A stretch of DNA of 64,000 nt from Bradyrhizobium sp. LTSP849 (GTDB taxonomy: Bacteria > Pseudomonadota > Alphaproteobacteria > Rhizobiales > Xanthobacteraceae): assembly GCF_000938255.1 (NCBI RefSeq), contig NZ_JYMR01000047.1:5505-69504 (forward strand). Reading direction: 5' to 3'. Numbering within the stretch: position 1 is the stretch's first letter; every line of letters begins with the position of its first letter. The notes below the pieces were generated by a model. It saw only the letters and a program-made list of their open reading frames with translations, did not search any database and had not been told where the DNA came from. The position numbers were made by a program, and so were the translations under genes. Positions 8,512 through 18,011 of this stretch are shown piece after piece.

Positions 8512-8898
8512 CTATGAATGCCCTCGGCCACCGGCCTTTGTATCCGGTGGCCCGCCGCTTTCAAGAATTCGAAACTCGTCCAATGAGTGTCCCGATTGGA
8601 GCGCGGCGACCAGCCAGCGAGGCTGTTTGCCGCGCCCAGACCAAGTTTCGGCGGGCCGGAGCGGGTTAAAGTATTTCGGTACGACCTTCGGGTATTTGCG
8701 GCGAGGCGGTTGCTCTGTCCCCGTCTCCGCCGCAACCATTTCGCTTTGACCAAGCCGATCCGGCCGGCTGAGTTGCGCTAGCCGTTTTTCCAGCTCCTGC
8801 TTTTCCGCAGTAATCTTCTCAGCAAGGATCTTTGTCAGCTCCTCGTGAAGGAGCCAAAGTTCCTCAAAATCCATGGTTTCGAGTTCTTGCCTATGCAT
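8512..8898 (-). CDS. H-NS-family DNA-binding protein
   Basis: A 128-residue protein. The N-terminal helices (METMDFEEL-type, then LWLLHEELTKILAEKI and QELEKRLAQL) form the oligomerisation part, followed by a flexible linker. The C-terminal DNA-binding part carries KYPKVVPKYFNP and ETWSGRGKQPRWLVAAL, the minor-groove AT-hook-like motif of H-NS proteins. The ATG at 8898, with GACGAGAG upstream, is preferred over an in-frame TTG at 8919 because it aligns with the paralogue at 9572. These proteins bind AT-rich DNA and silence horizontally acquired or surface-polysaccharide genes. It is divergent from a second family member 673 bases away, and both flank the polysaccharide locus. Confidence 0.88.
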   Translation of the reverse strand: MHRQELETMDFEELWLLHEELTKILAEKITAEKQELEKRLAQLSRPDRLGQSEMVAAETGTEQPPRRKYPKVVPKYFNPLRPAETWSGRGKQPRWLVAALQSGHSLDEFRILESGGPPDTKAGGRGHS

Positions 8899-9571
8899 AG
8901 CACTCTCGTCACCGTTCAACTGAAGTTGTCTGTCCCGTCATCCACGACTGTCGAGTAGCTAGCGCCCTGTGCGGCGAACTAGAGGTTTGCCGATGCTTGC
9001 TACTTAATTTGACGTCGCAATAAATATATTATAATTTATTTAAATTGCGTTGCTATAATTATTTTATCTAATTTGTCCGGCGAAATAAAATTGCTGGGCT
9101 GCAACGAGGCGGAAACATGTTGGTCCAGTATGCTCTCGGGCGTCTCCAGAAGTCGGTTAGTCAGTTTATCGTTCCATCGGGGGCACTGTCGGACGTCCAG
9201 GCGCTGGAGGTCCAAATCGAGCTCAGGTTGCGTGCCCTGAGGGACATAGAAATCATTCACACCCGTTTGCGGCAGTCCAAAGGGTATAATGTGAGAGGTG
9301 TACCCCGAAGGCGAAAAGGTGGCCACGGGAGAGGGGCGTACTCTAGAAGAGTCCAGCCTAACAGATTGTTCGTGCGCCCGATTTGACGTTTTACGGCTTG
9401 CGGCCTGGACTCGCAGGGCGGCCGGAATGCACTTTTTACGTGCGGCATTTATTGTTGGGGTCGGGGGGGCGGTTATATCGGCTCCATACATTTTTCTGTG
9501 TAATATTGAACTCACCCTTGATTAATGTTTTTCGCCGCAATATTAGTGAAGCGCAGCTATTGGGTAGTGGC
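8899..9571. promoter_or_regulatory. Divergent region between two H-NS-like genes
   Basis: About 670 bases. It has an AT-rich, TpA-rich patch at 9005-9075 next to the minus-strand gene. A plus-strand frame at 9117-9386 (89 codons, weak GAGG upstream, arginine-rich C-terminus) and an overlapping minus-strand frame at 9036-9515 are both open, but neither looks convincingly protein-like. The length and AT content suggest shared or autoregulated H-NS-type control. Confidence 0.35.
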
Positions 9572-9940
9572 ATGGCACTGAAGAAACTAGAGTTAGAAAC
9601 GATGTCGCTTGATGACCTGTGGTTACTCCACGAGGAAATCAGTGGCATTTTGTCGGCCCGCATCAAGGCGGAAAAGCACGAATTGGAGAAGCGCCTGGCG
9701 GTTCTTGGTGGCGGGATGCCGGTTTCGGCGGATCGCAGTGGGCCAGAGGGGGGCGCGGCTGGCAAACAGAGACGCAAGTACCCGCGAGTGCTTCCGAAAT
9801 ATCGGAACCCGCAAACATCCGAAACCTGGTCGGGGCGCGGCAAGCGGCCGAGATGGTTGGTCGCTGCTATGAAGTCTGGCCGCAGGATCGAGGATTTTCG
9901 GATAGGTGAAGCAAACTCGAAGGTTCGACAACGCGCATGA
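9572..9940 (+). CDS. H-NS-family DNA-binding protein
   Basis: A 122-residue paralogue of the protein at 8512-8898. It has the same N-terminal pattern (LELETMSLDDLWLLHEEI, then HELEKRLAVL) and the same C-terminal DNA-binding block (KYPRVLPKYRNP, then ETWSGRGKRPRWLVAAM). The start at 9572 is chosen by alignment with the paralogue. Upstream in-frame codons back to 9383 read through an AT-rich, non-protein-like stretch. The gene ends 22 bases from the stop of the initiating sugar transferase, to which it is convergent, with no strong terminator between them. It probably binds AT-rich DNA as oligomers, possibly mixed with the other family members encoded nearby. Confidence 0.88.
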   Translation: MALKKLELETMSLDDLWLLHEEISGILSARIKAEKHELEKRLAVLGGGMPVSADRSGPEGGAAGKQRRKYPRVLPKYRNPQTSETWSGRGKRPRWLVAAMKSGRRIEDFRIGEANSKVRQRA

Positions 9941-9962
9941 TTTGATCTGCGCGACGTGGAGC

Positions 9963-11420
9963 CTAACAGGCATTGCGTCCCCGCAGGATCTCAATGGGAG
10001 TTCGAATCAGGATTGCGAGATCCAGCCGAAGGCTCCAGTTGTCGATGTACCAGAGATCATACTGTACGCGCCTTTCGATCATGTCAGCCGTAGGGGTTGG
10101 GCCACGGCAACCATGGATCTGCGCCCACCCGCTCAATCCTGGTTTGACCCTGCGGCGAAAGGCATAGTTCCGTACGAGCTTGTCGAATTGCCCATCGTGC
10201 GGTAGGGCGTGAGGACGCGGGCCTACCAGTGACATGCTTCCGTCAAGGACATTCAGCAGCTGCGGTAATTCGTCGAAGCTGGTTCGGCGCAGCCATTTGC
10301 CGACCCGAGTGACACGCGGGTCGATGGGGGTGGCCTGAATGATCACAGGTCCATCCTCAAGCACATGCATTGTCCGAAATTTGCGGATTGAAAAGATCTG
10401 GCCGTTGAAGCCGCAACGCTTTTGTCTAAAGAAGACGGGCCCTGCAGAATCCAATTTAATCGCGACGGCAGCCGCCGCGAGCCCCGGCGCAAGTATCATC
10501 AACGCCAGTCCCGCGCCGACAAGATCAATTATTCGTTTGCCCGCGCGTTCGACCGCCGTAAGAGGGCCGGGCTGGAGTTCGGCGCAGACCGCGCTTCCCA
10601 GGCTCCGGAGGGGGTGTCGAGCCCATTCGGATGCTGTCCCGACTGGGACGAACATGATAGGGAACGGTACTACCCTTAGATCGGCGACGAAGGCGCGAAG
10701 CTCGGACCAGCGCTCCGGGGCCGCTTCCAGCACGACCGCGTTGAGTTCGACGCTGCGTATGTAGTCAATTACATGGGCGCTGATCCGTCTTCGAAGGGCG
10801 GGACCTGATCCTATCGGAGGCAGGCTGAAGCGTCCTTTGACGCAAAAGCCCTGGGTTGCCAAAGTTTCCGAAAGCCCAGCATTTTTCGATAGCGGTTGAT
10901 CGCTGATCAGAACGATGTTGGTGTTGGCGAACTTTCTTCCGCTCAGACCTTTTGCCAGAAGAACCTTAACGGCCCCCCGCTGCGCGATGAGGAGTGCTAA
11001 GCCGCAAACGGCGAAGACAAGTACTGGAGAATATTCAATATGGAGTTTGAAGCCACTCGCAGCCCAAATCAAAAGAAGCAACAATGTCCAGGCCATGCAG
11101 ATTGCGCGAATCTGATTTCGGACGACGAGGAGCTCAGTTGGCCGATATAGCCCACGGGACTTCAGCAGAGAAACAAAGCACGCCGAGGAGACTAGCGTAA
11201 GACTGAAGGCGTTACCTGAATTGCCTCCATTATCCTGGACTTGATAGAGCCAGGTGGAGAGGGCGCCAGCAACAAAGATCGTCGCAATGTCAATACCGAG
11301 CGCCACGTGCTCGATTGAATCGTAACGAACAGGCCATTTGTGCCTGCGGGACCGGAGCGGCTGGGCTGCGATACGCGCCGTATCGCCCGGATCAGTGATA
11401 TGCCGATTCACGAAATTCAT
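9963..11420 (-). CDS. Polyprenyl-phosphate hexose-1-phosphate transferase (initiating enzyme)
   Basis: A 485-residue inner-membrane protein of the WcaJ/ExoY-like polyisoprenyl-phosphate hexose-1-phosphate transferase family. The N-terminal half has four or five membrane helices and a Rossmann-like CoA_binding_3 region (residues about 140-270). The C-terminal catalytic part has the signature blocks KRIIDLVGAGLALMILAP (membrane hairpin), GPVFFRQKRCGFNGQIF, IRKFRTM, and the ELPQLLNVLDGSMSLVGPRP core. It transfers sugar-1-phosphate to undecaprenyl phosphate and so starts the repeat unit. The enzyme's sugar (glucose or galactose) cannot be read from sequence. It lies downstream of the Wzy-like and Wzc genes on the same strand, 185 bases away. 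Confidence 0.9.
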   Translation of the reverse strand: MNFVNRHITDPGDTARIAAQPLRSRRHKWPVRYDSIEHVALGIDIATIFVAGALSTWLYQVQDNGGNSGNAFSLTLVSSACFVSLLKSRGLYRPTELLVVRNQIRAICMAWTLLLLLIWAASGFKLHIEYSPVLVFAVCGLALLIAQRGAVKVLLAKGLSGRKFANTNIVLISDQPLSKNAGLSETLATQGFCVKGRFSLPPIGSGPALRRRISAHVIDYIRSVELNAVVLEAAPERWSELRAFVADLRVVPFPIMFVPVGTASEWARHPLRSLGSAVCAELQPGPLTAVERAGKRIIDLVGAGLALMILAPGLAAAAVAIKLDSAGPVFFRQKRCGFNGQIFSIRKFRTMHVLEDGPVIIQATPIDPRVTRVGKWLRRTSFDELPQLLNVLDGSMSLVGPRPHALPHDGQFDKLVRNYAFRRRVKPGLSGWAQIHGCRGPTPTADMIERRVQYDLWYIDNWSLRLDLAILIRTPIEILRGRNAC

Positions 11421-11605
11421 TGGCGACGCGCCTGAAAATTAATATTTAATTATTTATTAATTAATCATATCCATCAAGTTAAAAATGCGCACTTGGGCGG
11501 TTAAATTTCAGCCAAAGTATTTTCTCGCCGGCGATCTGCGCTCCACCATCCGGGGTGGGTCATTGTCTGTGAGCCATGCGCGATGTTCGTGCGGCGACTC
11601 GGGAG

Positions 11606-13630
11606 CTAGGGACGCTGCCTGCGCATGTTAGGGAGATAAGTTGGATCGAGCTCGGAAACCAGATTATCCGCGAAAGCCCTTACGTCGACTGGCGCCGATT
11701 GATAGGCGGCAGCAATGGCGGCTCTAAGAGCAGGCCGCTTCGTAACCGCGATCTTGACGTCACGTTTTGTCAGCTCACGCAGGTCAGGATCATTTATTGC
11801 AGAGTCCGTGGCGAAAGCGACAGATAGACGTAGCGGAAGTAGGTCCAAATCATTTGGCGCCGTGTAGTATGAGATCTTTAGCAAAGTAACGACGTCATAT
11901 TTGGTCGACTTGAGTTCCTTCGACATCGCTGCAAGCATCAGCCAAAGATCACCTCGCAACGGTGAGTGCCGCAAGGCATCTGCAAGGGTGTTCGAAACGT
12001 CCGACTGCAGGCCGTCTTCCCGCTGTGCGGCTTCAGCCCCGTCGATGGACGTTTGCGCCGCTGCGGCAAGCTGCCGTTCTCGCAAGCCGCTGTCGCGTGG
12101 CTGTGAGTGCAATGCGGAACCGAACATCGTCCCGAACCACACGCCGCTGGTCGCAGTTGGCGGACCAACGAGATACCTCTCATGCGTGAGCAGCCATGCT
12201 GATTGGACGGCCACCACGACTGCGACGGCGCCCAGCACTACGCGAGCGGATGCACTGCCGAGGGTAACTAAACGGAAGGGAAGCCACGTCGAGTTCCGGC
12301 TATTTACCCCATCCGCCGGCCGCGGCCGTCCCGAGGACGTGATCTCGCTACTCGATCGACTTTGCCCAAAAGCCAATCCGAAAAGCGCGGCCGCCAACAG
12401 AGACGCGCCGAAATCCAGAATGCCGTCCTCGATAAAGGCCAATATGGTCAGGGACACCGCGGCACTTGCGCCAACCGCCGCGTAGACATAGTCGTAGCGT
12501 CGCAGCAAGGAACGTCTGAACAAAGTGCAAATACCAAGTACAGTCACGATCAGTACACCCAAAAGGAATGGTCGGCCCATCTCGATCGCGACGGCAGCGG
12601 CAGCCGTTGGGCGCTCGCGCGATGCAATCGTGCCAATGTCTCGATGGATCGGGAGAAGCGCCACGTATGTTCCTGCACCGGATCCGACCTGATTTGTATC
12701 GAGGAGCATCCTTTCAGTCGCCATGTGGTTCTGCATCGATAGTGCGATCGTTGGATCGGTATTTTCCTTCATCGGTAGCATCGTGACGCTTGTAAGAAAG
12801 AGCACACCAATGGTGGCAAGAACGCCGACGGTGCTCCAAATCCGGTAGAACCATTTGCGTATCGCGAACACGGCGAGCAGCAGTGCCGTTCCAAGAAAAG
12901 CAGCAATGGCGATGCTAGAGCTGCCCTCAAGGAGAAGCGCCGCCCCACAGATGAGCATCGAAAAAAGTGCGAACGGCAGCGCTATGATTGGATTGGAGGC
13001 CAAACCTGACGGAAGCCTGCCCCGTTGAATTTTGTCGATCGTACGTACCACCATCGCGGCGGACAGCAAGACACCCAACACGGCAGGGACTGCACCACCC
13101 GCCAGGGAGGGAGCGTCCTGAGTGGACGGAAAACCATCCAGGCCGCCCGTGTGCCGCCAAATCATACGCGCGCACAAGAGTGTGGTGGCCGCTGCAAGCG
13201 TGTAAAGGAGTTGCGCCGCGCGCTGTCTCTCCTGAGCGACGAGGGCTGTAACAAGCCCCAGGGAAATGACCGCGCCGTACTGAACGGACGCCTGCAACGT
13301 CGCGCACATATCGACCGTGAGCCGCTCGGCGAGAAGCTCATTCAGCGCAGACGATGCGGTTGTCCATATCGGGTTGCCGAGTCCGCGGAAAGGTATTGGA
13401 GCGAGTTGCAGAATCATCCAAATGGCCGGGGCACTGATCGCGAGGGCGAGAAAGGGCGCTAGCAGTCTCGCAAAGCGGGTCAGCGTAGAAGAGGACGGTA
13501 AAACTGCTACGCCCAGCAATGCCGCCGCCAGAACAGCAGCCAACGTCGCCCGTATCTGCGGCGTCTCCGGCATGGCAAATGCGGAAATGACGATCGCCAG
13601 AAGTGTCAACATCAGGAGCCTAGCAACCAT
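11606..13630 (-). CDS. Wzy/O-antigen-ligase-like membrane protein with helical C-terminal domain
   Basis: A 674-residue protein with roughly ten to twelve hydrophobic helices in the first 470 residues and a soluble alpha-helical tail from about 500 to 670 (ALRHSPLRGDLWLMLAAMSKELK looks TPR-like). The O-antigen polymerase/ligase character rests on topology, the large periplasmic-type loop with NQVGSGAGTY before a later helix pair (the usual place of the catalytic loop), and its position between the initiating transferase and Wzc. AAGGA lies eight bases before the ATG. A second Wzy-like protein is at 42359-43654, so which one polymerises the repeat unit is open. Confidence 0.65.
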   Translation of the reverse strand: MVARLLMLTLLAIVISAFAMPETPQIRATLAAVLAAALLGVAVLPSSSTLTRFARLLAPFLALAISAPAIWMILQLAPIPFRGLGNPIWTTASSALNELLAERLTVDMCATLQASVQYGAVISLGLVTALVAQERQRAAQLLYTLAAATTLLCARMIWRHTGGLDGFPSTQDAPSLAGGAVPAVLGVLLSAAMVVRTIDKIQRGRLPSGLASNPIIALPFALFSMLICGAALLLEGSSSIAIAAFLGTALLLAVFAIRKWFYRIWSTVGVLATIGVLFLTSVTMLPMKENTDPTIALSMQNHMATERMLLDTNQVGSGAGTYVALLPIHRDIGTIASRERPTAAAAVAIEMGRPFLLGVLIVTVLGICTLFRRSLLRRYDYVYAAVGASAAVSLTILAFIEDGILDFGASLLAAALFGLAFGQSRSSSEITSSGRPRPADGVNSRNSTWLPFRLVTLGSASARVVLGAVAVVVAVQSAWLLTHERYLVGPPTATSGVWFGTMFGSALHSQPRDSGLRERQLAAAAQTSIDGAEAAQREDGLQSDVSNTLADALRHSPLRGDLWLMLAAMSKELKSTKYDVVTLLKISYYTAPNDLDLLPLRLSVAFATDSAINDPDLRELTKRDVKIAVTKRPALRAAIAAAYQSAPVDVRAFADNLVSELDPTYLPNMRRQRP

Positions 13631-13718
13631 CTAACGGCATCCTTTGTGTCTGATTTTCCGGCAGATACCCGTCTCGCCAAACGATGGCTCGCTTGTCGTG
13701 CATATCCAGCAGATCATT

Positions 13719-16055
13719 TCAGGCATCCGAAAAGCCATAGCGGATATAATGGCTGTCATCATAATAATCGCTTCTGCGAGCGTCATATCGCGACATCGCT
13801 CTGATATCAGTCTTGTTGAGAATCGCGCCGATAAGCGCGTCGGAGACCATCGGAGCCGTATGGAGGGCATGCTGTATGACGTCTATCTTCGTGCGTCCCC
13901 ATTCGACCACGAGAACGTAGCAATCGACCAAGGAACCCGTAACGCGTACATCCACAAGGGGGGTCAGCGGCGGAAGGTCGACAATAATGTAATCATAGTT
14001 CTGCCGGAGGCGATCAAAGAGTTTGGAGATCGATTCCGCGGACAGAATCTCGCTCGTGTGAAGCAAAGTTCCGCGCCGAACGGCCGGAAGAAATGCAAGA
14101 TTGGTCTTGGGATCGTGCCAGATTGCTTCCTCAAGTGGACGACTACCATTCGCGACTTCAACAATGCCGGCCGTCGCTTTGGGAGCAACGCTCGACGAGA
14201 GTGAAGGATTTCTGAGGTCGCAATCGACGATGATCACTTTCTTGCCGCTGTGCCCGATCAGTTGCGCAAGGGAAGCTGCAATCGTGGTTTTTCCTTCGTT
14301 TGGGAGAGCCGACGTGACGCCAATCACCTGGTTGGACGCTTTCGCTGGGCTGTGGTCAATCGCAAGCTTAATCGATCGAATGGCCTCGGTGTATCGAGAG
14401 AGAGGCATGCTGACGACCGCATGATGGATCTCTGGAACGGTCGAGAGTGTCCGTTGGCTCAAGTCTTCGTGTGTCTGTTGAGCGCGGATCGTTCGCCGCC
14501 GCGTCTTGGGCACTAGCAGCAACGGCACGAGAGACAGGCAGGGCAATTCTAGTGCGGCCTCGAGTTGCGAAGATGTACGGAAAACGCGGTCCATTACGTC
14601 GCGGACGAAAGCAAGGAGAATTCCGAGCGCGAGCCCACCCAGCAGGCCGAAGGCAAGGACCACCTTGGTCTTCGGCTTACTCCGCGTTTGCGCGGCCGAA
14701 GCAGGAAAAATGACCCGCGTTTCGGAAATAGGGAACGTTTCCTGTTGCGCCGAGCCCATGTAGTGCTGCAGAAATGTCTCGTATAGCGCGCGCAAGCTCT
14801 TCGCCCGACTCTCTAGCTCCCTTATCGTTAATTCCGCCGAGTTTGTGACGCGCGATTGTGATACAGCTTGCGCGAGCTGTTTCTCCTGCTCTTGCAGCCG
14901 TTGCTGGGCGGCTTCAAATTCGTTGCGACTGGATTCGGCAAGTCGCCTGACCTCTTCGAGAATAGAGGTGCGAGTATCCCGCACGCGATTTCGCAGATTG
15001 ACGACGGCGAGGTGATCGTGTCCATAACGTGTCGACCACTCGGCCTCGCGTCTGGAGAAATCGAGGTACTGCTGTCTGAGGCCGTTGATGATCTGGCTCT
15101 GAAGCACGTCGGCGCCGAGTGCCTCCGGAAGATCTGCCGCGGACGAATTCGTCGAGTTGCTCTGCAGAATGCTCTCGTAACGTTTGAGTTTTACCTGCGC
15201 GTCGGATGCCTGCGCCCGAGCGGCCACGAGGCGGGCATTGAGGTCATTGATCTGCTGTTCATCGATTGGTTTCCCGCCCGCGGAAACCATGTTGTTCTGC
15301 GATCTGTATGCATTGACGGCGCGTTCGGCGGTCAGCGCCTCGTCTCCCAGGCTGCGCAGCCGCTCCTGCAGCCAGCCCGTTGCGGTACGAGTGGCTTCAA
15401 ACTTCGCGCTGAGCTGATCGGAAATGTAGACGTTGGCAACAGCGTTAGCGATGTCCGCGGCCAGCTGCGGATCGCTCGAGCTGAAATTGACTTCAATGAC
15501 GTGGCTATAGCTCACCCGACCGGCGGAAAGGCGATCCAGAAAAGCGGCGATCGTGTTTTCTGAGAGCTGATTTGGCTTCGTAGATTGCCCACCTTCCGGA
15601 GGGTTTGATCTCCACTTCTGGATCCAGCGCTGAAGTGAAGACAGTGAAGAGCTCGCCTCCTTGAAGTCCGGATGATCAGCGAGCGCCAATTGCTTAATCA
15701 CCGCAACCGCCGTCGCGCGCGATTTGATGATCTGCAACTGCGTCTCGATCTGAGCAACATCGACGAGAGGCTCGGAGAGAAGAGATTGTTGCTGAAGGAA
15801 TTGCGCTCGGGGATTGCCAAGAAGAATCTGAACCTGAGCCGTGTAGGTCGGGGGAACCAATCGCAGATATAGCATGCTAGTCGCGCTTGCGAGGGCTGCA
15901 GTGACAAGAATCATCAGGTACTGGCGCCTGAGAAAGACAAGCGCCGACTTGATCAACGCTCCGATGTCCGCCCCGTCCTGCTGGCCGGATTGCATCTGCA
16001 TGGTTAGTGGCAGGCGTGTTCTGTCGGTCTGCAGCGAAGGGGTCTGAAGCATCAT
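13719..16055 (-). CDS. Wzc-type polysaccharide co-polymerase / tyrosine autokinase
   Basis: A 778-residue inner-membrane protein. It has a membrane helix at about 45-65, a Wzz chain-length domain (residues 66-200), long coiled coils (220-420), a GNVR-like segment before the second membrane helix (465-485), and a cytoplasmic BY-kinase domain with Walker A ALPNEGKTT (583-591), Walker A' VIIVDCD (607-613) and Walker B IIVDLPP (690-696). The C-terminus carries a tyrosine cluster at 757, 764, 765, 770 and 773, the usual autophosphorylation tail. It should control chain length and export together with the Wzy protein. It is divergent from rmlC. No Wza partner gene is in the window. Confidence 0.92.
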   Translation of the reverse strand: MMLQTPSLQTDRTRLPLTMQMQSGQQDGADIGALIKSALVFLRRQYLMILVTAALASATSMLYLRLVPPTYTAQVQILLGNPRAQFLQQQSLLSEPLVDVAQIETQLQIIKSRATAVAVIKQLALADHPDFKEASSSLSSLQRWIQKWRSNPPEGGQSTKPNQLSENTIAAFLDRLSAGRVSYSHVIEVNFSSSDPQLAADIANAVANVYISDQLSAKFEATRTATGWLQERLRSLGDEALTAERAVNAYRSQNNMVSAGGKPIDEQQINDLNARLVAARAQASDAQVKLKRYESILQSNSTNSSAADLPEALGADVLQSQIINGLRQQYLDFSRREAEWSTRYGHDHLAVVNLRNRVRDTRTSILEEVRRLAESSRNEFEAAQQRLQEQEKQLAQAVSQSRVTNSAELTIRELESRAKSLRALYETFLQHYMGSAQQETFPISETRVIFPASAAQTRSKPKTKVVLAFGLLGGLALGILLAFVRDVMDRVFRTSSQLEAALELPCLSLVPLLLVPKTRRRTIRAQQTHEDLSQRTLSTVPEIHHAVVSMPLSRYTEAIRSIKLAIDHSPAKASNQVIGVTSALPNEGKTTIAASLAQLIGHSGKKVIIVDCDLRNPSLSSSVAPKATAGIVEVANGSRPLEEAIWHDPKTNLAFLPAVRRGTLLHTSEILSAESISKLFDRLRQNYDYIIVDLPPLTPLVDVRVTGSLVDCYVLVVEWGRTKIDVIQHALHTAPMVSDALIGAILNKTDIRAMSRYDARRSDYYDDSHYIRYGFSDA

Positions 16056-16373
16056 TCTTATCTCTTTGCCGTAGATGGGATCGCGTCGATTCTAAAGACT
16101 GCCGATTAATTGAAAGGGGTGCGCGACATTAAAAACAATATATCTAATAAATTTAGGGTTGCCAAATTAAATGGGTATCGGCTATTAATATAAAATGCTA
16201 GCCGGTCGGAGCTGGCGACCGAAGGCGGCATTAAATCGTAATGGTGTAATTATATTCGGACCAGGCGGCCCGATCGTCTGAATCGGGTGCGCCGCTCGGT
16301 TAATTAGAAGACGTCGCATAGATCAAGATGGTTTTCAGCTGAGACGATTTAAAGGTGTCGGAGGATACCCACG
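16056..16373. promoter_or_regulatory. Divergent promoter region of the polysaccharide locus
   Basis: 318 bases between the Wzc gene and rmlC. It contains an AT-rich, TpA-rich patch (about 16125-16195). On the plus strand a possible sigma-70-like promoter is TTGCCA at 16159-16164 with a TATTAA-type -10 about 18 bases later. That would leave a leader of about 175 bases before rmlC. The location makes it the likely control point for both arms of the locus. Confidence 0.35.
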
Positions 16374-16931
16374 ATGGTGGAAGTACGATGTTTGGCGATC
16401 CCTGATGTCAAAATGGTCCGAACCGATCGCCTTTCCGACAGCCGTGGTTATTTCTGCGAGACGTTTCGGCGTTCGGCCTTTGCCGAGAAGGGAATTCCCC
16501 ATGACTTCGTTCAGGACAACCAGTCATGCTCGGAGCGGGTTGGAACCGTTCGCGGTTTGCACTTCCAGCGGCCACCATTTGCGCAAGCCAAGTTAATCCG
16601 GGTGCTAAGCGGGGCAATTCTCGACGTTGTTGTCGACCTCCGGTGGGCGTCGCCGACCTATGGCAAGCATGTCTCGGTGAACCTGGATAGCGAGAACAAC
16701 GATCAGCTGTTTGTTCCAAAAGGGTTCGCTCACGGCTTCTGTACGCTCCAGCGCCGGACGGTGGTCTTCTACAAGGTAGATGAGATCTATTCTCCCGAGC
16801 ATGACGGCGGGCTCTATTGGGCCGATCCTGACTTGAGGATCGAGTGGCCGGTGACGGCATCGGCGGCTTTGGTTTCTCCAAAGGACCGGACGCTTCCCAC
16901 GTTCGATCAACTTGCCTCGATTTTCGCTTAG
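16374..16931 (+). CDS. rmlC: dTDP-4-dehydrorhamnose 3,5-epimerase
   Basis: A 185-residue cupin enzyme, the normal length for RmlC. It converts dTDP-4-keto-6-deoxyglucose to the L-lyxo keto sugar in dTDP-L-rhamnose synthesis. Seen in the sequence: DSRGYFCETFRR near the start, FVQDNQSCS, the catalytic-His block TVRGLHFQRPP, then LDVVVDLR and the FVPKGFAHGFCTL beta segment with a Tyr in VVFYKVDEIYSPEHDGG. GGAGGA lies eight bases before the ATG. It is the first gene of the rmlCBDA operon and is 13 bases from rmlB. Confidence 0.95.
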   Translation: MVEVRCLAIPDVKMVRTDRLSDSRGYFCETFRRSAFAEKGIPHDFVQDNQSCSERVGTVRGLHFQRPPFAQAKLIRVLSGAILDVVVDLRWASPTYGKHVSVNLDSENNDQLFVPKGFAHGFCTLQRRTVVFYKVDEIYSPEHDGGLYWADPDLRIEWPVTASAALVSPKDRTLPTFDQLASIFA

Positions 16932-16944
16932 GAAGGGGTGTGGG

Positions 16945-18003
16945 ATGCGTGTCCTGGTAACGGGCGGCGCGGGCTTTATTGGTTCTGCGGTGTGTCGACA
17001 ATTGGTGCTGAAGGCGGGTGCCGCGGTAGTCAATGTCGACAAGCTGACCTACGCAGCCAGCTTAGCTTCGTTGGCGTCGATCGACGGCATGAGTTCGTAT
17101 CGCTTGGTGCAGCAGGATATCTGCGACCAGGAGGCGATGAATGACGTATTCGCCAGATGGGAGCCGAGCGCAGTAATCCATCTTGCGGCGGAGAGTCATG
17201 TCGATCGGTCAATTACAGGCTCTGCGGCGTTCATCAATACCAACATAGTCGGGACCTACAATTTGTTGGAGGCGGCCAGGAAATACTACGACGGATTACC
17301 AAGTGAGCGGCGCGAACAATTCAGGTTCATCCACGTTTCAACAGACGAGGTCTATGGCTCGTTGGGGCCACTTGGTTGCTTCTGTGAAGATACGCCGTAC
17401 CGGCCGAGCTCGCCGTATTCGGCAAGCAAGGCAGCCTCAGACCACCTCGCTCTTGCGTGGTTCAAGACATATGGTCTTCCGATCATCGTATCGAATTGTT
17501 CAAATAATTATGGCCCCTTCCAATTCCCGGAGAAGCTCATTCCGTTGACAATCCTCAATGCGATCGAGCTCAAGCCGCTGCCGGTCTATGGCGACGGAAG
17601 CAATGTACGCGACTGGCTTCACGTTGAAGATCATGCAGCAGGGTTAATAAAGTTGCTGGTCGATGGCCAGCCCGGCGAGAAGTACAATCTAGGCGGCAAT
17701 TGTGAGCGGTCCAATCTGAATGTCGTGACCCAGATTTGCGACTTGCTCGATCGGTTGTGTCCGGGTTCGGCCGCGAGGCGCTCGCTGATTAAGTTCGTGC
17801 CGGATCGTCCAGGGCATGATGCGCGCTACGCCATCGACGCGTCCAAAGTATACCGCGAACTCGGTTGGCAACCCGCGCGCACCTTCGAGCAAGGTCTAGT
17901 CGAGACCGTGGAATGGTATCTTGCTAGCCGCACTTGGTGGAGGTGTGCTCGCACCGAGGTCTACGACGGTTCTCGCCTCGGTCTTCTCGCCACGCAACAC
18001 TGA
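16945..18003 (+). CDS. rmlB: dTDP-glucose 4,6-dehydratase
   Basis: A 352-residue extended SDR enzyme that dehydrates dTDP-glucose to dTDP-4-keto-6-deoxyglucose, using bound NAD. Visible motifs: the NAD-binding TGGAGFIGS right after the start, VNVDKLTYAASLASL, HLAAESHVDRSI, the HVSTDEVYGSL block, the catalytic YSASKAASDH (YxxxK), and NNYGPFQFPEKLIPL. The C-terminus has the usual ETVEWYLAS ending followed by a tryptophan pair. The ATG at 16945 follows GGAAGGGG, and longer in-frame starts overlap rmlC without sense. It lies eight bases upstream of rmlD. Confidence 0.95.
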   Translation: MRVLVTGGAGFIGSAVCRQLVLKAGAAVVNVDKLTYAASLASLASIDGMSSYRLVQQDICDQEAMNDVFARWEPSAVIHLAAESHVDRSITGSAAFINTNIVGTYNLLEAARKYYDGLPSERREQFRFIHVSTDEVYGSLGPLGCFCEDTPYRPSSPYSASKAASDHLALAWFKTYGLPIIVSNCSNNYGPFQFPEKLIPLTILNAIELKPLPVYGDGSNVRDWLHVEDHAAGLIKLLVDGQPGEKYNLGGNCERSNLNVVTQICDLLDRLCPGSAARRSLIKFVPDRPGHDARYAIDASKVYRELGWQPARTFEQGLVETVEWYLASRTWWRCARTEVYDGSRLGLLATQH

Positions 18004-18011
18004 GGTCACAA

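Noticed and set aside
9117..9386. 89-codon ORF between the divergent H-NS-like genes
   Set aside because: Weak start signal, arginine-rich tail and a competing open frame on the other strand; kept only as a comment on the intergenic region.
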